A stretch of 64,000 bases of DNA from Hyperoplus lanceolatus (lineage: Eukaryota; Chordata; Actinopteri; Uranoscopiformes; Ammodytidae), in assembly GCA_026929865.2 (NCBI GenBank), contig CM049397.1:27231198-27295197 (forward strand), in the 5' to 3' direction. The translations under genes and the position numbers were made by a program. Under the pieces are notes generated by a model. The model was not told the DNA's origin and made no database searches. It was given only the letters and a program-made list of their open reading frames with translations. Positions 38,152-49,411 of the stretch are shown piece by piece (within the stretch, counting starts at the first letter, position 1; each line of letters starts with the position of its first letter).

Positions 38152-38199
38152 GGGCCCCACACTAGGACTTAGGCCCCCAGATCGTTAAGGCCGCCCCTG
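37263..38199. mobile_element. Possible second hAT-like element nested in the first
   Basis: The segment starts CAGTGGCGATTCCAGG and ends ccgcccctg, which reads CAGGGGCGGCCTTAACG on the opposite strand. The shared CAG-x-GGCG end and the recurrent phrase 'ggggtggcca' at 37291-37332 and 38028-38037 suggest a separate element. However, the flanking bases (ggtacaca and tgataatg) do not form a target duplication, so the boundaries or the history may be more complex. Confidence 0.35.
38108..38148 (+). repeat. Poly-A tract (A41)
   Basis: Forty-one consecutive A bases, preceded by a G9 run at about 38048 and followed by ggggggcccc. The length could be affected by sequencing or assembly slippage. Confidence 0.95.
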
Positions 38200-38283
38200 T
38201 GATAATGACAGGACTGGACTAAAGACGACAGGGCAGTCATTTTCAACAATGAACATTGTGTGCACTGCCTCACACACAAACTC

Positions 38284-38622
38284 TCAGTTCAACCAAGTCC
38301 ACAAACAAAAATATAACAATTTAAAATAGCGTTTTTCTCTTACTATGCATGTTGCTTTGTGGGACTTACTTGTAGCATGGAGAGAGCTGAAGTGGCGCTG
38401 CAGATTTGAAGCCTTGAAATGCGCAAATGACACCTGGCATATAAGGCAGAATGGCTTGGCATAACGTTCAACAAAAAATATGAACTCTCCCACTCTGTTT
38501 CGGAGCGAACTTGACACAAATAGTTTACTCACGGAAAACCTCCCTCCAAGCTGAGCGGGCAGTTTAATGTTGCGTCCGCACCAAAGGTTTGCGAACGTTA
38601 TGTTGCGAACAGGCATACACAT
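38284..38622 (-). pseudogene. hAT transposase N-terminal fragment with a BED-type zinc finger
   Basis: A 112-codon open frame lies inside the hAT element. Residues 46-82 hold the motif EFIFFVERYAKPFCLICQ followed by SNLQRHFSSLH. This gives Cys59-x2-Cys62 and His77-x4-His82, the C-x2-C...H-x4-H spacing of BED fingers. The phrase KPFCLIC...NLQRHF-x-LH is typical of hAT transposases and their domesticated relatives (ZBED5- or GTF2IRD2-like proteins). The frame stops soon after the finger. The dimerisation and RNase H-like catalytic regions are missing, so it cannot encode an active transposase. The initiator chosen by the ORF may not be real. Confidence 0.75.
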
Positions 38623-38728
38623 AGGGCCTACACATTAATAAAATAAAAAATGAAATAATAGACAACATGTAAAACGAACGTAAGAGCCGCATGAAACGTT
38701 TGCGAACATGCACACACATAGGCCCACA

Positions 38729-38770
38729 CAAAAAAAAAAAAGAATATAAAAAAAAAAAAAAAAAAAAAAT
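38729..38770 (+). repeat. A-rich low-complexity tract
   Basis: Two long A runs separated by gaatat, inside the hAT element near its right end. Confidence 0.85.
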
Positions 38771-38987
38771 ATAATCACATAATTTGATATGAACTGAAGA
38801 GCCGCACGAAGCTGGGCAGAGAGCCGCATGCGGCTCGCGAGCCGCGGGTTGGCCACCCCTGCCTTGGAGGTTGCAGTTGCTTTTAGTGACGTAAAGATGC
38901 TCGTTTTAGTGTGTAAATGTACTTTAATATCCAGTACGGCAGTCTTTGTTGTATGATGGAATCTCATGTTGTCTCTTTGTGTTTTAG

Positions 38988-39048
38988 AGTGCATGTGCGA
39001 ACGGACATCTTGTTATCGCTGTACTGATATTTATGTGTTTACACACAG
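38988..39048 (+). other. Exon-like block 2, unspliced copy
   Basis: The 61-bp block starting agtgcatgtgcgaacgg is preceded by a good acceptor (ctctttgtgttttag) and followed by a strong donor, ACAG|GTATGTGAG. It recurs exactly at 39298-39358. The interval from block 1 (1895 bp) shrinks to 203 bp once the hAT insertion is removed. Confidence 0.7.
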
Positions 39049-39270
39049 GTATGTGAGCTCTCTTTTCGTGAATCTTTTTGTGTATTTATTAAATGTATTT
39101 TTATTTCATTTTATTTGTGTAATAAGCACTTCAATACAATTGTTCTAACTGTTCATTTATAAAATATAAAATCTTGCCACCAGTGAAGGGTAGGAACACA
39201 TTTTGGAGATATTGTCAATTTTACTATACGATCACAATGTATTAATAACATTGCAAGTAACATGCTCTTG

Positions 39271-39358
39271 AGTCGGCGATTGCCATACTGAAGAGAGAGT
39301 GCATGTGCGAACGGACATCTTGTTATCGCTGTACTGATATTTATGTGTTTACACACAG
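39271..39358 (+). repeat. Joined (spliced-looking) copy of blocks 1 and 2
   Basis: Blocks 1 and 2 occur here side by side with the GT...AG interval precisely removed, 88 of 88 bases identical to the separated copies. Block 2 is then followed by agagaaaaataaagactccc instead of gtatgtgag, as if a second intron had also been removed. It lies only 222 bp downstream of the unspliced block 2. Confidence 0.85.
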
Positions 39359-41473
39359 AGAGAAAAATAAAGACTCCCTTGGCTGGCAAGAAAGCAGTTG
39401 TCCTGACTCACGTTTATTAACCTACATAACGCAGAATTAGCCGAAGCAGCAGCAGCAGGCCGGCTACACTTGCATTAAGAGAGGGTAGTTTACTTTACTT
39501 CCAGTCAAGCAGGGATTTGAAAGGAGATCAGAAGCTTTCACATTGTGATCACTTTGTTTGATAAGACTTAATTCCCCTGAGTGCCACTATCACGCTCCAC
39601 CTTTGTCGATTAACTGGGAGCAACAAAGAGCACACGAAAGCCGCTCATTAGATAATAGTGACTGCTGAGTGAAGGCATTTACACCATTTTAATCCACAAG
39701 ACGCTGCATGTACGGTCTCAAACCTGAGGCTTCACTAAAGACACACTTGTCACACCAGTTTCTGAATGGCTGCAAAACCCACAGAGGCAACAAATGACTA
39801 CATGAATGAAAAGACAAATAAAGGTGTTATCTAACAAGGGCTAAGATTAAGCAAGCAAAGGGGTTAGAAAGTTAAATGTGTCTCCGTGCCCTTTGCTCTC
39901 CTCCTTGAGGTTCTGTTTGTTTAACGGCATTAGATCCTGGAAGCTCTTGGTGCTAGGGAGGGGGGGGGGCAGGGTGTCGGGAGGATGTTCCTCTTCCTAG
40001 AACCAAAAGGTTGCATTTGTCGTATAGGTTTTCTCAGTTTATGACACAAAGATGATGTTGAAGATGGAGTGCAATGTTCACATCAAGTTCATCCTTTATG
40101 TAATTTAGTATCAATAATTGCAAGACATTCTGTGGTTCAACCTTCTCTAAGGATTTAATATCAAAGATGATGACTATTTGGGTTTTGGCCTGTTGGATAA
40201 CTAAAAGAAATACATCCGCAAAGGAATAAAACATCTTCCAAATGCAAGTGAACCGGTTCTCATGACAAAAATGTCTTCATGTAAAGATTGCCTTTTAGTG
40301 GTCTGAGGGAAGCTGTGATGACAGCATAACCTACCCTGCAAATGTGCTTGGAAACTTGACTTTTGGTACAACACTGAGGTTGGGACAACACTGGTGGTAC
40401 AGTGGGGAACTTCACAAAGGGGGAGGCCTGCAATGAATCTCTACAGGGCACTTCTGTCAAACTCTGTTCCACTTCTCCTCCCATCCCATAACACAAAGTG
40501 AGCCCTGACGGACAAAGATAAACACCAGGAAGAGTTCTGCTGCGGCCTAAATGGTGGCTGCACACCTCATTCCTCAGCAAACGCAGCATGTCTCCACCTC
40601 ACAGTGACCAATAGACAGAGGGAGAGAGACAGCTGTGAGCAGCCAGCTGGGCCATTTACACACAAAAAATAAAAATAAATTAAATATGCACTTCGAGGAA
40701 CGTCTCAGATCTATTAAACCGAAGACACGCTAGATTAGAGAGAAACATTGTCCTCATTTGCTGCAGGTTCAGCATCATCTGGTGCTAAATAGTCTGGATC
40801 CATGCAGTTACACTGAAGCTTTCCCGAGATGTACGAGCGGCTCCTGCATTTCATTCTGCGATAAGTATCGGGCAGGTAAAGGAATCGGAGACAAATGATG
40901 CAACTAAGGATTATTGTCATTAACGATTAGCATTCCCATTATTTGTTTATTTATTTATTGCTGGGTCTACCAAGTATAAGAAAATAGTATAAAAACAAAG
41001 AATGATAATAATACAGTAAAAACATAACCGATTAACTGTCTATCTCAGGTCTAATGTTAATAAAAGAACGGGTAAAAATATATTTTGTTAGGACAAGAAA
41101 ATGGCAAAGCCAAATAAAACAGCAGCGACAGAAATGCAAATTCCATTTGAACAGGTTTTATGAGGCAAGACACGCAGCCAACTTAATTTGAAAAACTCCT
41201 TATCAATACACTATTAATGAATGTGGGATTTGTATTTTATAAAATAAAATTTTCTGTAAAAATTATCAAGCTCGGCTTTAAGTATAATTTTGTGGCCCCG
41301 GCTTTAACAACATTTTCGACTAAGCCCAGCCGATGAGTGTAAACAGGTATGTCATTAGGATCTTTTCTTTGGCTGGTTAACCACCACCAAAACATACACA
41401 GCTTGGCTTCGCGCCTGCTGAAGAAGTACTAATGTCAAGATTAAACATTGTGGTTTCCCCCCAAAATGAGGCC

Positions 41474-41513
41474 AGAGCACGCACACGTACACACATACAC
41501 ACACACACACACA
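41474..41513. repeat. Short imperfect (AC)n microsatellite
   Basis: ACAC units with GT and AT interruptions, about 40 bp. Confidence 0.8.
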
Positions 41514-42144
41514 AACATCAAACAGATCGGCTGCTGAACCTGCACTATAATGCTCTGCAATTAGTTTGTGTTTTGTTTGATGATGATCTCCTCTGCCCCG
41601 AGGCTCTTTCAGTTACATGGTGAATTTGTCCCGCTAAACTCATCATACAATCCCATCCTCCAGCTGCAGCTCTCACTGCCTCCTGCCCTAATGTTTGATC
41701 AACTAGCACAGAGGAAATAAAACATTGTTATTCCGTTACTAAGATACTAAAATCTACTGTATTAAAGGTTAAGAGTTGAACAAATCCCCAATAGCTCATT
41801 GCACTTCTCTTCTGATAGCCAAACCACAAAGAAAACAATCAAAGAACATGTTTCCAGGATGGATGTCGTCACACATTACAGTAAAGGAAGCAGAATCTAT
41901 TGTGCTCAATTAACTATGAAATGTTTTCCCTTTATTTTGTCTGAGAGACTCTGCTGATTTATGGAGATAAGAGGTAATGACATATTAACGCTGTCAGTTC
42001 GCCTCTGCGGCTTGGATCGCAAGGCACTATTGAAAACAAAAGAGAGGCGTTAAAACCAGCAGACAAAGCCAGAGTCAAGACCAAAATTATAGTGTGGGTG
42101 ACGCCAAACTCGTAGACAAATCTTTCAATTCTCTTATAAAATAT

Positions 42145-42147
<3 letters not shown>

Positions 42148-42200
<53 letters not shown>
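42148..42200. repeat. (GT)26 microsatellite
   Basis: A pure TG/GT run of about 53 bp. Confidence 0.96.
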
Positions 42201-42204
<4 letters not shown>

Positions 42205-42720
42205 AATTTAAGATCCAGAAACAGATGAATTGAACACATAAGGAACACACAGACTTTCTTTGAGGTTTTCTGACTCAATTTCCTGAAAACAGAATTAACT
42301 GCCACAAAGAAAATATTCTGCAGAAGAACAAGGAAAGGTCATTGCGAGACACAACCGGGAGATGTCAAGCGCCTCATTTTTCTTCAGTGGTTTTTAGATG
42401 GCAGGGGTTCAGCTGGTGCCCAGTGCCACAAAATGTCCATTTCGATGTTGATGTTACAGTGACAAAGCCTGTGAGCTGCCGTAGTTATTTATGGTTACAG
42501 GAACAAAGGAGGAAGTCAAGAGATGTTGCTATGAAGCGATAATAGGGAGGAGGTTGGGGTGGATGGCTGGGTCTAGAAAACATCACATTTTAAGAGAATA
42601 GATCACTTTTGGTTTAATTTCCAACACAGTTAACATTGTTTTCTTTAACCATAATTGCAATCATTTAATAAAGTCCAAAATAAACCAAGTGACATTTTTG
42701 GGTGAATTACCATATAATGT

Positions 42721-42906
42721 TTAATGGGCACTATGGAACTTGCAGAAATCCCTTCTTAATAGCGCCACCAGTGGCTTTGTAGTGAGCTACAGGCGCTTTC
42801 ATCAGTGTGTCATTTGCTCGATCACCATTGTTTAAACTCACTATTTGATAGATAGGAACTTAACAGACAGTTAACTAGATGAAAATCTAACGGAGTGTAA
42901 CTTTAA
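42721..42906. mobile_element. Possible short TTAA-flanked MITE
   Basis: TTAA at 42721-42724 and 42903-42906 bracket 186 bp. The ends, TTAATGGGCACTATGG and (minus strand) TTAAAGTTACACTCCG, are only weakly similar, so this is a tentative call. Confidence 0.3.
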
Positions 42907-44907
42907 TGTCTCTCTCTTTCTCTCTCTCTGCATGTTTAACCTCTCTGTTGCTGCAGCCTTTACGTCAGTCCGTAGATATGTACCATGTTGAAAGAGTGCA
43001 ATGTTTTAAGGTCCCATATAGTTAAGATAGCTATTTATTTACATTCTTCATAAAAGTGACTGTGGCCCTTTTACCAACATATTCAATTTCCAACACATTT
43101 CCAACACATTCACATAAAAAACCATGCATGCCTGAATTTGTGCATTGAGCAGAACCCCAGAGAAAAACTAGGATTTAAATCTGCAGTCCTGATATCAGAT
43201 CTCCTCCACAGAGACAGAGCCACCTGTCCGAGAGGCCCGCCCGGCGCAGAGAGGCTGAAGGCCAAATCTCCAGCAGCATGTCTCGATGCTTTGATTAACA
43301 TTCCTGCCCGGGACTCATTTAGCAGCTCCGTCAACAGGTGGACGCAGGGAGACAGGCGGCTCACAGACAAAATGATTGGAGGGAATTCTGACTGTGTCCT
43401 TCATCGCCACTAATAATGAGACAGGTGAAAAGGGAGCTGAAACCTGCGTGTTTCCACCTCTCACTCCACCCCCTCTTCCTCCCATTGGGGGAAAAGAGGC
43501 TGTGTTGTGCATTTGTATCTGAATAGAAAAAAATACATTTAAGGAAAAAAGATAGAAAGTGTGTGTAGAGGTGACGGAAACAGAGAGAAAAGATCTACTG
43601 GTGGTGTTGATTTGGAGCAGTTTCCTTGGCCTGGGGACTTTTTTTTTTTCTTTTCCTTTTTTTCAAAAGCGTGAGTTTTTTTTCCTTTTCTTTCCAAACG
43701 ACCCGGGGTTAGAAAATCCTGTGAAAGCAACAGCTGTTGTTTCCTTTTCCCCCAAACAAAGGCCAAGGACCCACTGGAAGCTGATACGCCATTCAGGGGC
43801 GGCTGTAAAACGAAACTAGTGCGGAGGAATGAGTCGGTTCTTATCTAAAGCCAAGACGATGTGACGCCTTGGGCAAGGATAGTCCAACGAGAAGGGTAAA
43901 TCTAATGGAACCCCCATTTTCTTTTTGTTTCAACTCAGGAGCAAGAGAGGAGAACAAATAAGAAACTCATGTGTATCATCAGACACGATCGTGATTCATT
44001 TATTCAGTTCGGCTGCCAGCGGGGAGGTGCCAAACAAATGAGTGAAGAAAAGGCTCCGAGAGGGAGACACACAAACAACAAGACTTTTTAGAAGTCGTGT
44101 TCAGCTCACACTTCACAGATAATTAATTTGAAGGGAGGGGGAGTCGTGTAAATATCCACATCAGGCGAGGCCATTTTCATTCGGCAAATGAACAAACATT
44201 ATTTGTCAGTGTTTAGTTTGGCAAATCTGGAACTCATTGTCTGGTTCATAAATCCCATAGTAGCCCAACACAAAACACTGTCCGTCCTCCTGACTTTATA
44301 CTGATTGATCAGTTCCAACAGTGGGACATTGAGCTCTCCAGCCTGAATGATGTTATCCCCTTACCGAGGTGCAGCTGAAGGCCAGACACTAATCTAAATA
44401 TTTACTTCCTTTTCTCTCCAAATCCAGTTTCAGGGGTTTCAGTGTTTGACTGTGTCAGTAAATAATCTCATGGCTCGACGTTGGACAGAAGTCCATAATT
44501 CTCCGCCCTGGTGCCATGTTGGACCACATTCATTTTGAGGAACGACCGCAAACTCAGCAATGAGTTTTGCAATTGGATGGTTTGTTGGAGATGACCACAA
44601 GCTCTTCAGAAGGACAGACAACTGGACAATGTGTTTGAGTCTGCACTGTGGGAATGAACACAAGAGACGGAATCTTGTTATTCTAACTATGAGAGGGAAG
44701 GACAAACTTTGCACACTTCAGGGACATCTTATCTGAAATGTCTAGCTGGGGAATTCTCAGAAACACAATGCATGGCAGATGTGATCCATTTGACACATTC
44801 AATATATCAGATTATGTCTACTGGATAACCTGGTCAGATAAAACAATTAGGCCTACGTGTATCCCTGCAGTATGAATATACGTTTCACTATATTTGTGCA
44901 GAGTTTT

Positions 44908-45280
44908 ATAGAAATAGTTTGACATTTTGGGGAATACACCTTTATGCCGAGAATAATGAGCATTACGAAATAAGCTATAGCCAGTAGAAGACTTGCCAAA
45001 CCAAAAATGGTGATAACCCCTCAGAAAAAAAGCACAACATGATGTTTTTATACCATGGATTTTGTTTAGTTTGAACAAACAAGATATAACATGTTCAATA
45101 GTTTGTTGGTAGGTGGATATTGTTACCAGCTGTCTCGAACTGTTTCCAGTGTGTATGCTAAGATAAGCTAATAGTCGGCTGGCTTTAGCTTCATATTTAA
45201 AGGGCAGACATGCGTGTGGTATCAATCTTCTCCTTAAAAAAATACAAGTTTTTCCCAAAATGTAAAACTATTCCTCTAAA
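44908..45280. mobile_element. MITE of the 'aaggaatagtt' family, near full length
   Basis: The left end atagaaatagtttgacattt and the right end read on the minus strand, ttagaggaatagttttacat, continue as ttgggg-aata and ttggg-aaaa. This gives about 30 bp of terminal inverted repeat. Interior blocks (gtatgctaagataagctaat, ggctttagcttcatatttaa, gtggtatcaatcttctcct) define the family. The 146-codon minus-strand ORF covering it is not a gene. Confidence 0.7.
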
Positions 45281-45722
45281 AGCAAACCATCAGTAAATCT
45301 TAGGGTTCCTGTGCCCTGAATCAGGGTGTGTCACGTGTTTGAGTGTGTGTGCATGTGTGTCAAGGTTGAGTCAGGCAGGGCTGAGGGCTGAGTGGAAGCA
45401 GCTGGCTCCAGAGATATACCTGTTTGACTACAGCCACCCCTGGACTGCCTGCTGCTGTCTGATCCATACCAGGGCCCTCAGTACAGCACACACTCTAAAT
45501 CCCATTTAACCATTACAAATGTTTGAACATCTGTGTCAATTTCCTCATTTACAAACTTTGTCCCAAACGTTGAAAAAGATACATACTATACATAGCAAAA
45601 ATATTTATATCATGGCTAAAGGCATATTTATTTCTGGCACAGTGTGCTGCAGTGATAAGTAGAACAGGGGTTGATACATGGCAGGTAGCCATGTATTTAT
45701 TTGTAAAGTTCTAGATGAAGAT

Positions 45723-45945
45723 TTAAAGGAATAGTTCTACATTTTTGTTAAAAAATGCTTAGAAAATCAATCTGAACCTAAAGCCTGCAGAGAATAATCA
45801 TAGCTAAGTATAAAGATTGACGATGGTGGGACACAGCTAGCTTGGCTTCGTCTGAAGGCAGAAAGGCAGAAAGTCAACCAGCGCCTTGAAAGCTCACACA
45901 TTCAATTTTTTATTTATTCCATAAAACCAAAGTGTAAAACTAAAA
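45723..45945 (+). mobile_element. MITE of the 'aaggaatagtt' family, truncated copy
   Basis: It starts ttaaaggaatagttctacat and contains cacagctagcttggcttcgtctg and aaaaccaaagtgtaaaact, in the same order as the family. The right half is missing. It lies about 440 bp from the near-complete copy. Confidence 0.6.
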
Positions 45946-46629
45946 TTTCTGATTGTATCACAAATCACAAAAAAAGAAACGTCTCCCCAAAACAGAGCTC
46001 CAAAAATGTATAAACTGCCAAAACAAGGAGAAAGCTTCCCACTGGGGGACAGTAAAGACAACAACAACTTTCTATGTGATATTGCATTTTAAATGCCAAT
46101 GCAACCTATGCAAACTATCAGCAGCAGCTTGGGATTTACATCTGGTTAACAATTAAATCACTATTTTACACTGATCTGGCTTTATTAAAACACAGTAGGC
46201 CTTTCAGTGAGACAGAGAGAACGAGGATGCTGAACTGAGGTCAAACGAGATGACAGTGGTTGGCTGTGATGAGAGCAGTTTTGTTGACTTCTTTCACAAA
46301 CTAAAAAGAGGACAGAGAAAGAGATTTAGTTGTGGTGTTTTACTGTGGACAGAAGGTCTTCACTAAATCAACCTGGACACACAGGGTGGACGGCCGCAAA
46401 TGTCACAAGAAACCTGCGATTTTAGAACATTTAGATGGTATAATGTACTGGTTTTGCGAATGTGAACAGTCATTTTCTTACTTTAAGTCTCAACATCTCT
46501 CCCTCATTCTTTCAGCGTTGCTTTCTGTCTCACTTTTGCTGACACAAACACTCCCCTCTCCATGCCAAAATGTTGGCCTGTTCACTTTCACTCTCGCAAC
46601 TCCTGCAGTGAGTTACCCTCCCCCCAAAA

Positions 46630-46633
46630 CACA

Positions 46634-46676
<43 letters not shown>
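46630..46676. repeat. (CA)n microsatellite
   Basis: About 45 bp of CA repeats with one TC interruption near the left end. Confidence 0.95.
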
Positions 46677-46678
<2 letters not shown>

Positions 46679-49328
46679 CTCTGTTTCTTGCTCCAGACAT
46701 TACCAACTCCCTGTAGTATGCTCCGCCTTCCTCTGCTGTTCTTGTCTTTAACATGACATATGAGCAGCTCAGGAAAAGACTCGCTCAGCTTTCCATCTTT
46801 ACTAGAGAGCTGCTGAGCTGGATTTCCACGTGAGGGAGAGGAGAAACATGATCCAGGAAAAGAGTACCCGTAGAACAGTTTAGGAATTTAACAGTATAAT
46901 AAAATCACACTTTGCTTTGCGTACATTGTAAATGAGCCTGACTCAACGCACATCACTACATTGTTTTTCAGGTGAAAATGAACGGTTAGACATGGGGGCA
47001 CACATTTATTATCAGTGAAGAATGCAGCTCCAAACAACCAGAGAGAGAGAGGAATCTCACTGCTACATTTTTTGGTGGATTTGTTTGTGGAATCAATCTG
47101 TCATCCTAAAAACAACGCAAAGACATGTGAAAACCTTCCTGCTCCATCATGAACTGAGGCACAAAGAGGGCTTTATAAATGACCCTGAATCACCGGCCGT
47201 GCTCTCAGTTGCTTTGGTAAACTGGACCATTGTGTGCAGCGCCTTTGCAGCCCGACTGGGATTATTCATTATGTGTGTAGCTCATGTCAGCCCAGTTTAT
47301 TACAGATTCATCATGTTCTGTGCCTTTGTGCTTTGCTTAAAAAGACTTAAAAAATTTGAATTGCTTTGGGAAGGTATATCCATGTCCTACAGCGTAAATA
47401 TCAGACACTTTCCTCTATGGGTTATTACTTGTTAAGTAGGAAAAGTGTTCAACCTTATACGTCTTTAAAAATCAGATGAAAGGTGTTTGAGTTAAGTAAA
47501 CACTGTTAGGGGAGAAAAAAGATACAATAAGAAGTATTACCAAGAAGAACAGCAAACAAATACACTTCTGTTTACTTTTGGGTACGTCCCTTTAAATCAA
47601 GTAATTGCTTCCTGTGCCAAGTAACACTCCTCAGCACTTCTTTGACTGCCACTTGTTGGACTTCAAACAGAGACATCCTCTCTGCTCTGAACCCCTTTCA
47701 GTCGAGAAGTGAAGTGCAGCCGGCTGAAGCGCTTTCAGTTCTGTTTGCTTTTGGGATTTCACTTGAAGATGTTTACAAACGCCACTGCAGGGAGCGCAAC
47801 GGGAAGAATAGAGACGCAAACCTGTGTTTAGAGAGGACCCTCACTAATCTGTTGAGTAAATACATGAATGATAATACTTAAAATAATCAACAGTGTAAAG
47901 ACTAAATAAAGAGCAATTATCATAGTCATGCTATTGCAAATATAACCATACAATGGCATGAGATTAGGCAATGCTATAAAGCGATTTAAATCTTTTCATT
48001 TCTGGTACCTATGAATGAATATTGAACCCATACCCCCAATTATTGAATATAAGTTTAAGGATTTTACTGCTAGAATAACAAAAAAACACTCAGTGAAACT
48101 GAGTGAAACTTAACTCAGCTTTGTTGTTAACTGTGAGTCAAGGAGTAAAACTGGGTGTCAGGGTCGTGATCTATACCTTAAACAGCTTCCTCTGTCCCAC
48201 GCCTGCCTTTCCATTAATTTCTTTCAAGGCTCCCGTTTTGTGTTTGGGGCTAACAAAGTCGCATCAACACACACACCGACCCAACATATTTATGACCTAC
48301 AGTTTGTACGGAGGCTGTTCTGCATGAGCCCGCACCGCTGCCTGCCCTCCGCTGTGAAAAGAGAGGGAGAATAAAAGAGGAAATTAATGTGTGAGGGATG
48401 AATACGTGGCCCTGGGGGTCAGCTTAATGGAGTGAGAGCCTGGCCCCTATTGACTTCCACTGCCAAACTATTAACTCTCAAGCTACAGCCTCATTATTCA
48501 TGTCCGGGTGAAAGCACATATCCTGTTTATATATTTTGTGTTGACTATCTGTTGATAGATTACGGAGGACTGCAAAATGATCAATGTTAACATTGAGGGT
48601 GTACAAAATCTGGAAAGTGACTTTTAATACCAGGATGCACCCATACACCCATTGAAGTTATCGTGAAAGGTTTTAAACAATCGCGTTGTCACTGTCAGTG
48701 AAAAAGTGACAGCAGTTAGTTCAAAACCCCAAAACATTTTATTTGTAAGACAAGAAAACTGGTCATTATCATATATAAGAAGCGGGAACCAAGGATTAAT
48801 TGATCAGAAATGTTTTAAATACATTTGCTTTTGACTGCCTGGGTGATTAATTGACTAATTGTTTAAGCTCTAGTATGCAGATAGTGTTAGATAGTGTATC
48901 AAAATGGAACATAACACTGCTTTATCATGGCAGATATTTGATCCTCTGTTGCAAGTAAACAGCATACTGACCCTATTTGACTGCCCATGTTGTGGCTTCC
49001 GTCTATGAACAGGAACCAACTCATTAAAAGTTTGCTCAACGGCACCTCTCATAATCAAACACTGCACCTGGCATCTTTATGAATGTAAAAAAATCTGTGT
49101 GCATACCCAGTACGTTTAATACTGTCTAGAAGCCTGCAGCATAATAGTTAAGCAATGACGCAAAGACAGTCTTCCACAGAGGCAAACTATCTGCAAATAA
49201 ATCCATTTTCGCCACAAACAGTGATCAGTGGGAAGCTGAAATAGCTTGCATTAAACCAACTGCAAAATGATCTTCCTAAAAATTCATGTGGCCTCTTTAG
49301 ATGTTACGACTGCTAAGAATCCCACTGC

Positions 49329-49330
<2 letters not shown>

Positions 49331-49411
<81 letters not shown>
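49331..49411. repeat. (GT)~40 microsatellite
   Basis: A GT dinucleotide run of about 80 bp, interrupted once by TTTG near 49396. Confidence 0.96.

Larger units (their letters stand above)
37178..38861 (-). mobile_element. hAT-superfamily DNA transposon remnant with exact 8-bp target duplication
   Basis: The ends are CAGGGGTGGCCAACC (37178 on) and its inverse GGTTGGCCACCCCTG (to 38861), a perfect 15-bp terminal inverted repeat. CCTTGGAG flanks both sides (37170-37177 and 38862-38869), the 8-bp target duplication typical of hAT elements. Subterminal GAGCCAC/GAGCCGC motifs recur at both ends. An N-terminal BED-finger coding fragment remains on the minus strand, but the catalytic hAT transposase domain is absent. 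The left half instead contains a second, hAT-like insertion and a long poly-A tract. The element is non-autonomous. Confidence 0.9.
36882..39468 (+). mobile_element. LTR-like element (solo LTR candidate) interrupted by a hAT insertion
   Basis: The element begins TGTAACCGG and ends CCGGCTACA, imperfect inverted ends of the TG...CA type used by LTR retrotransposons. It is flanked by CTTG on both sides (36878-36881 and 39469-39472), a 4-bp target duplication. Removing the 1684-bp hAT element and one copy of its target site leaves about 895 bp, a plausible LTR length. An AATAAA at 39366-39371 lies about 100 bp before the right end, as expected for a 3' processing signal in an LTR. No gag or pol sequence, primer-binding site or second LTR was seen, so this would be a solo LTR. 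The superfamily is unknown. The interior contains an unusual duplicated exon-like structure, annotated separately. Confidence 0.55.
39473..44907. other. Intergenic, no gene seen
   Basis: No exon is recognised. A GC-richer stretch at 43130-43480, including ccgcccggcgc and cacctgtc (an E-box), may be regulatory. A G10 run lies near 39960. Short ORFs have no domains. Confidence 0.4.

Noticed and set aside
44818..45258. A 146-codon minus-strand ORF
   Set aside because: It lies almost wholly within a non-coding MITE copy whose relatives do not keep the frame.
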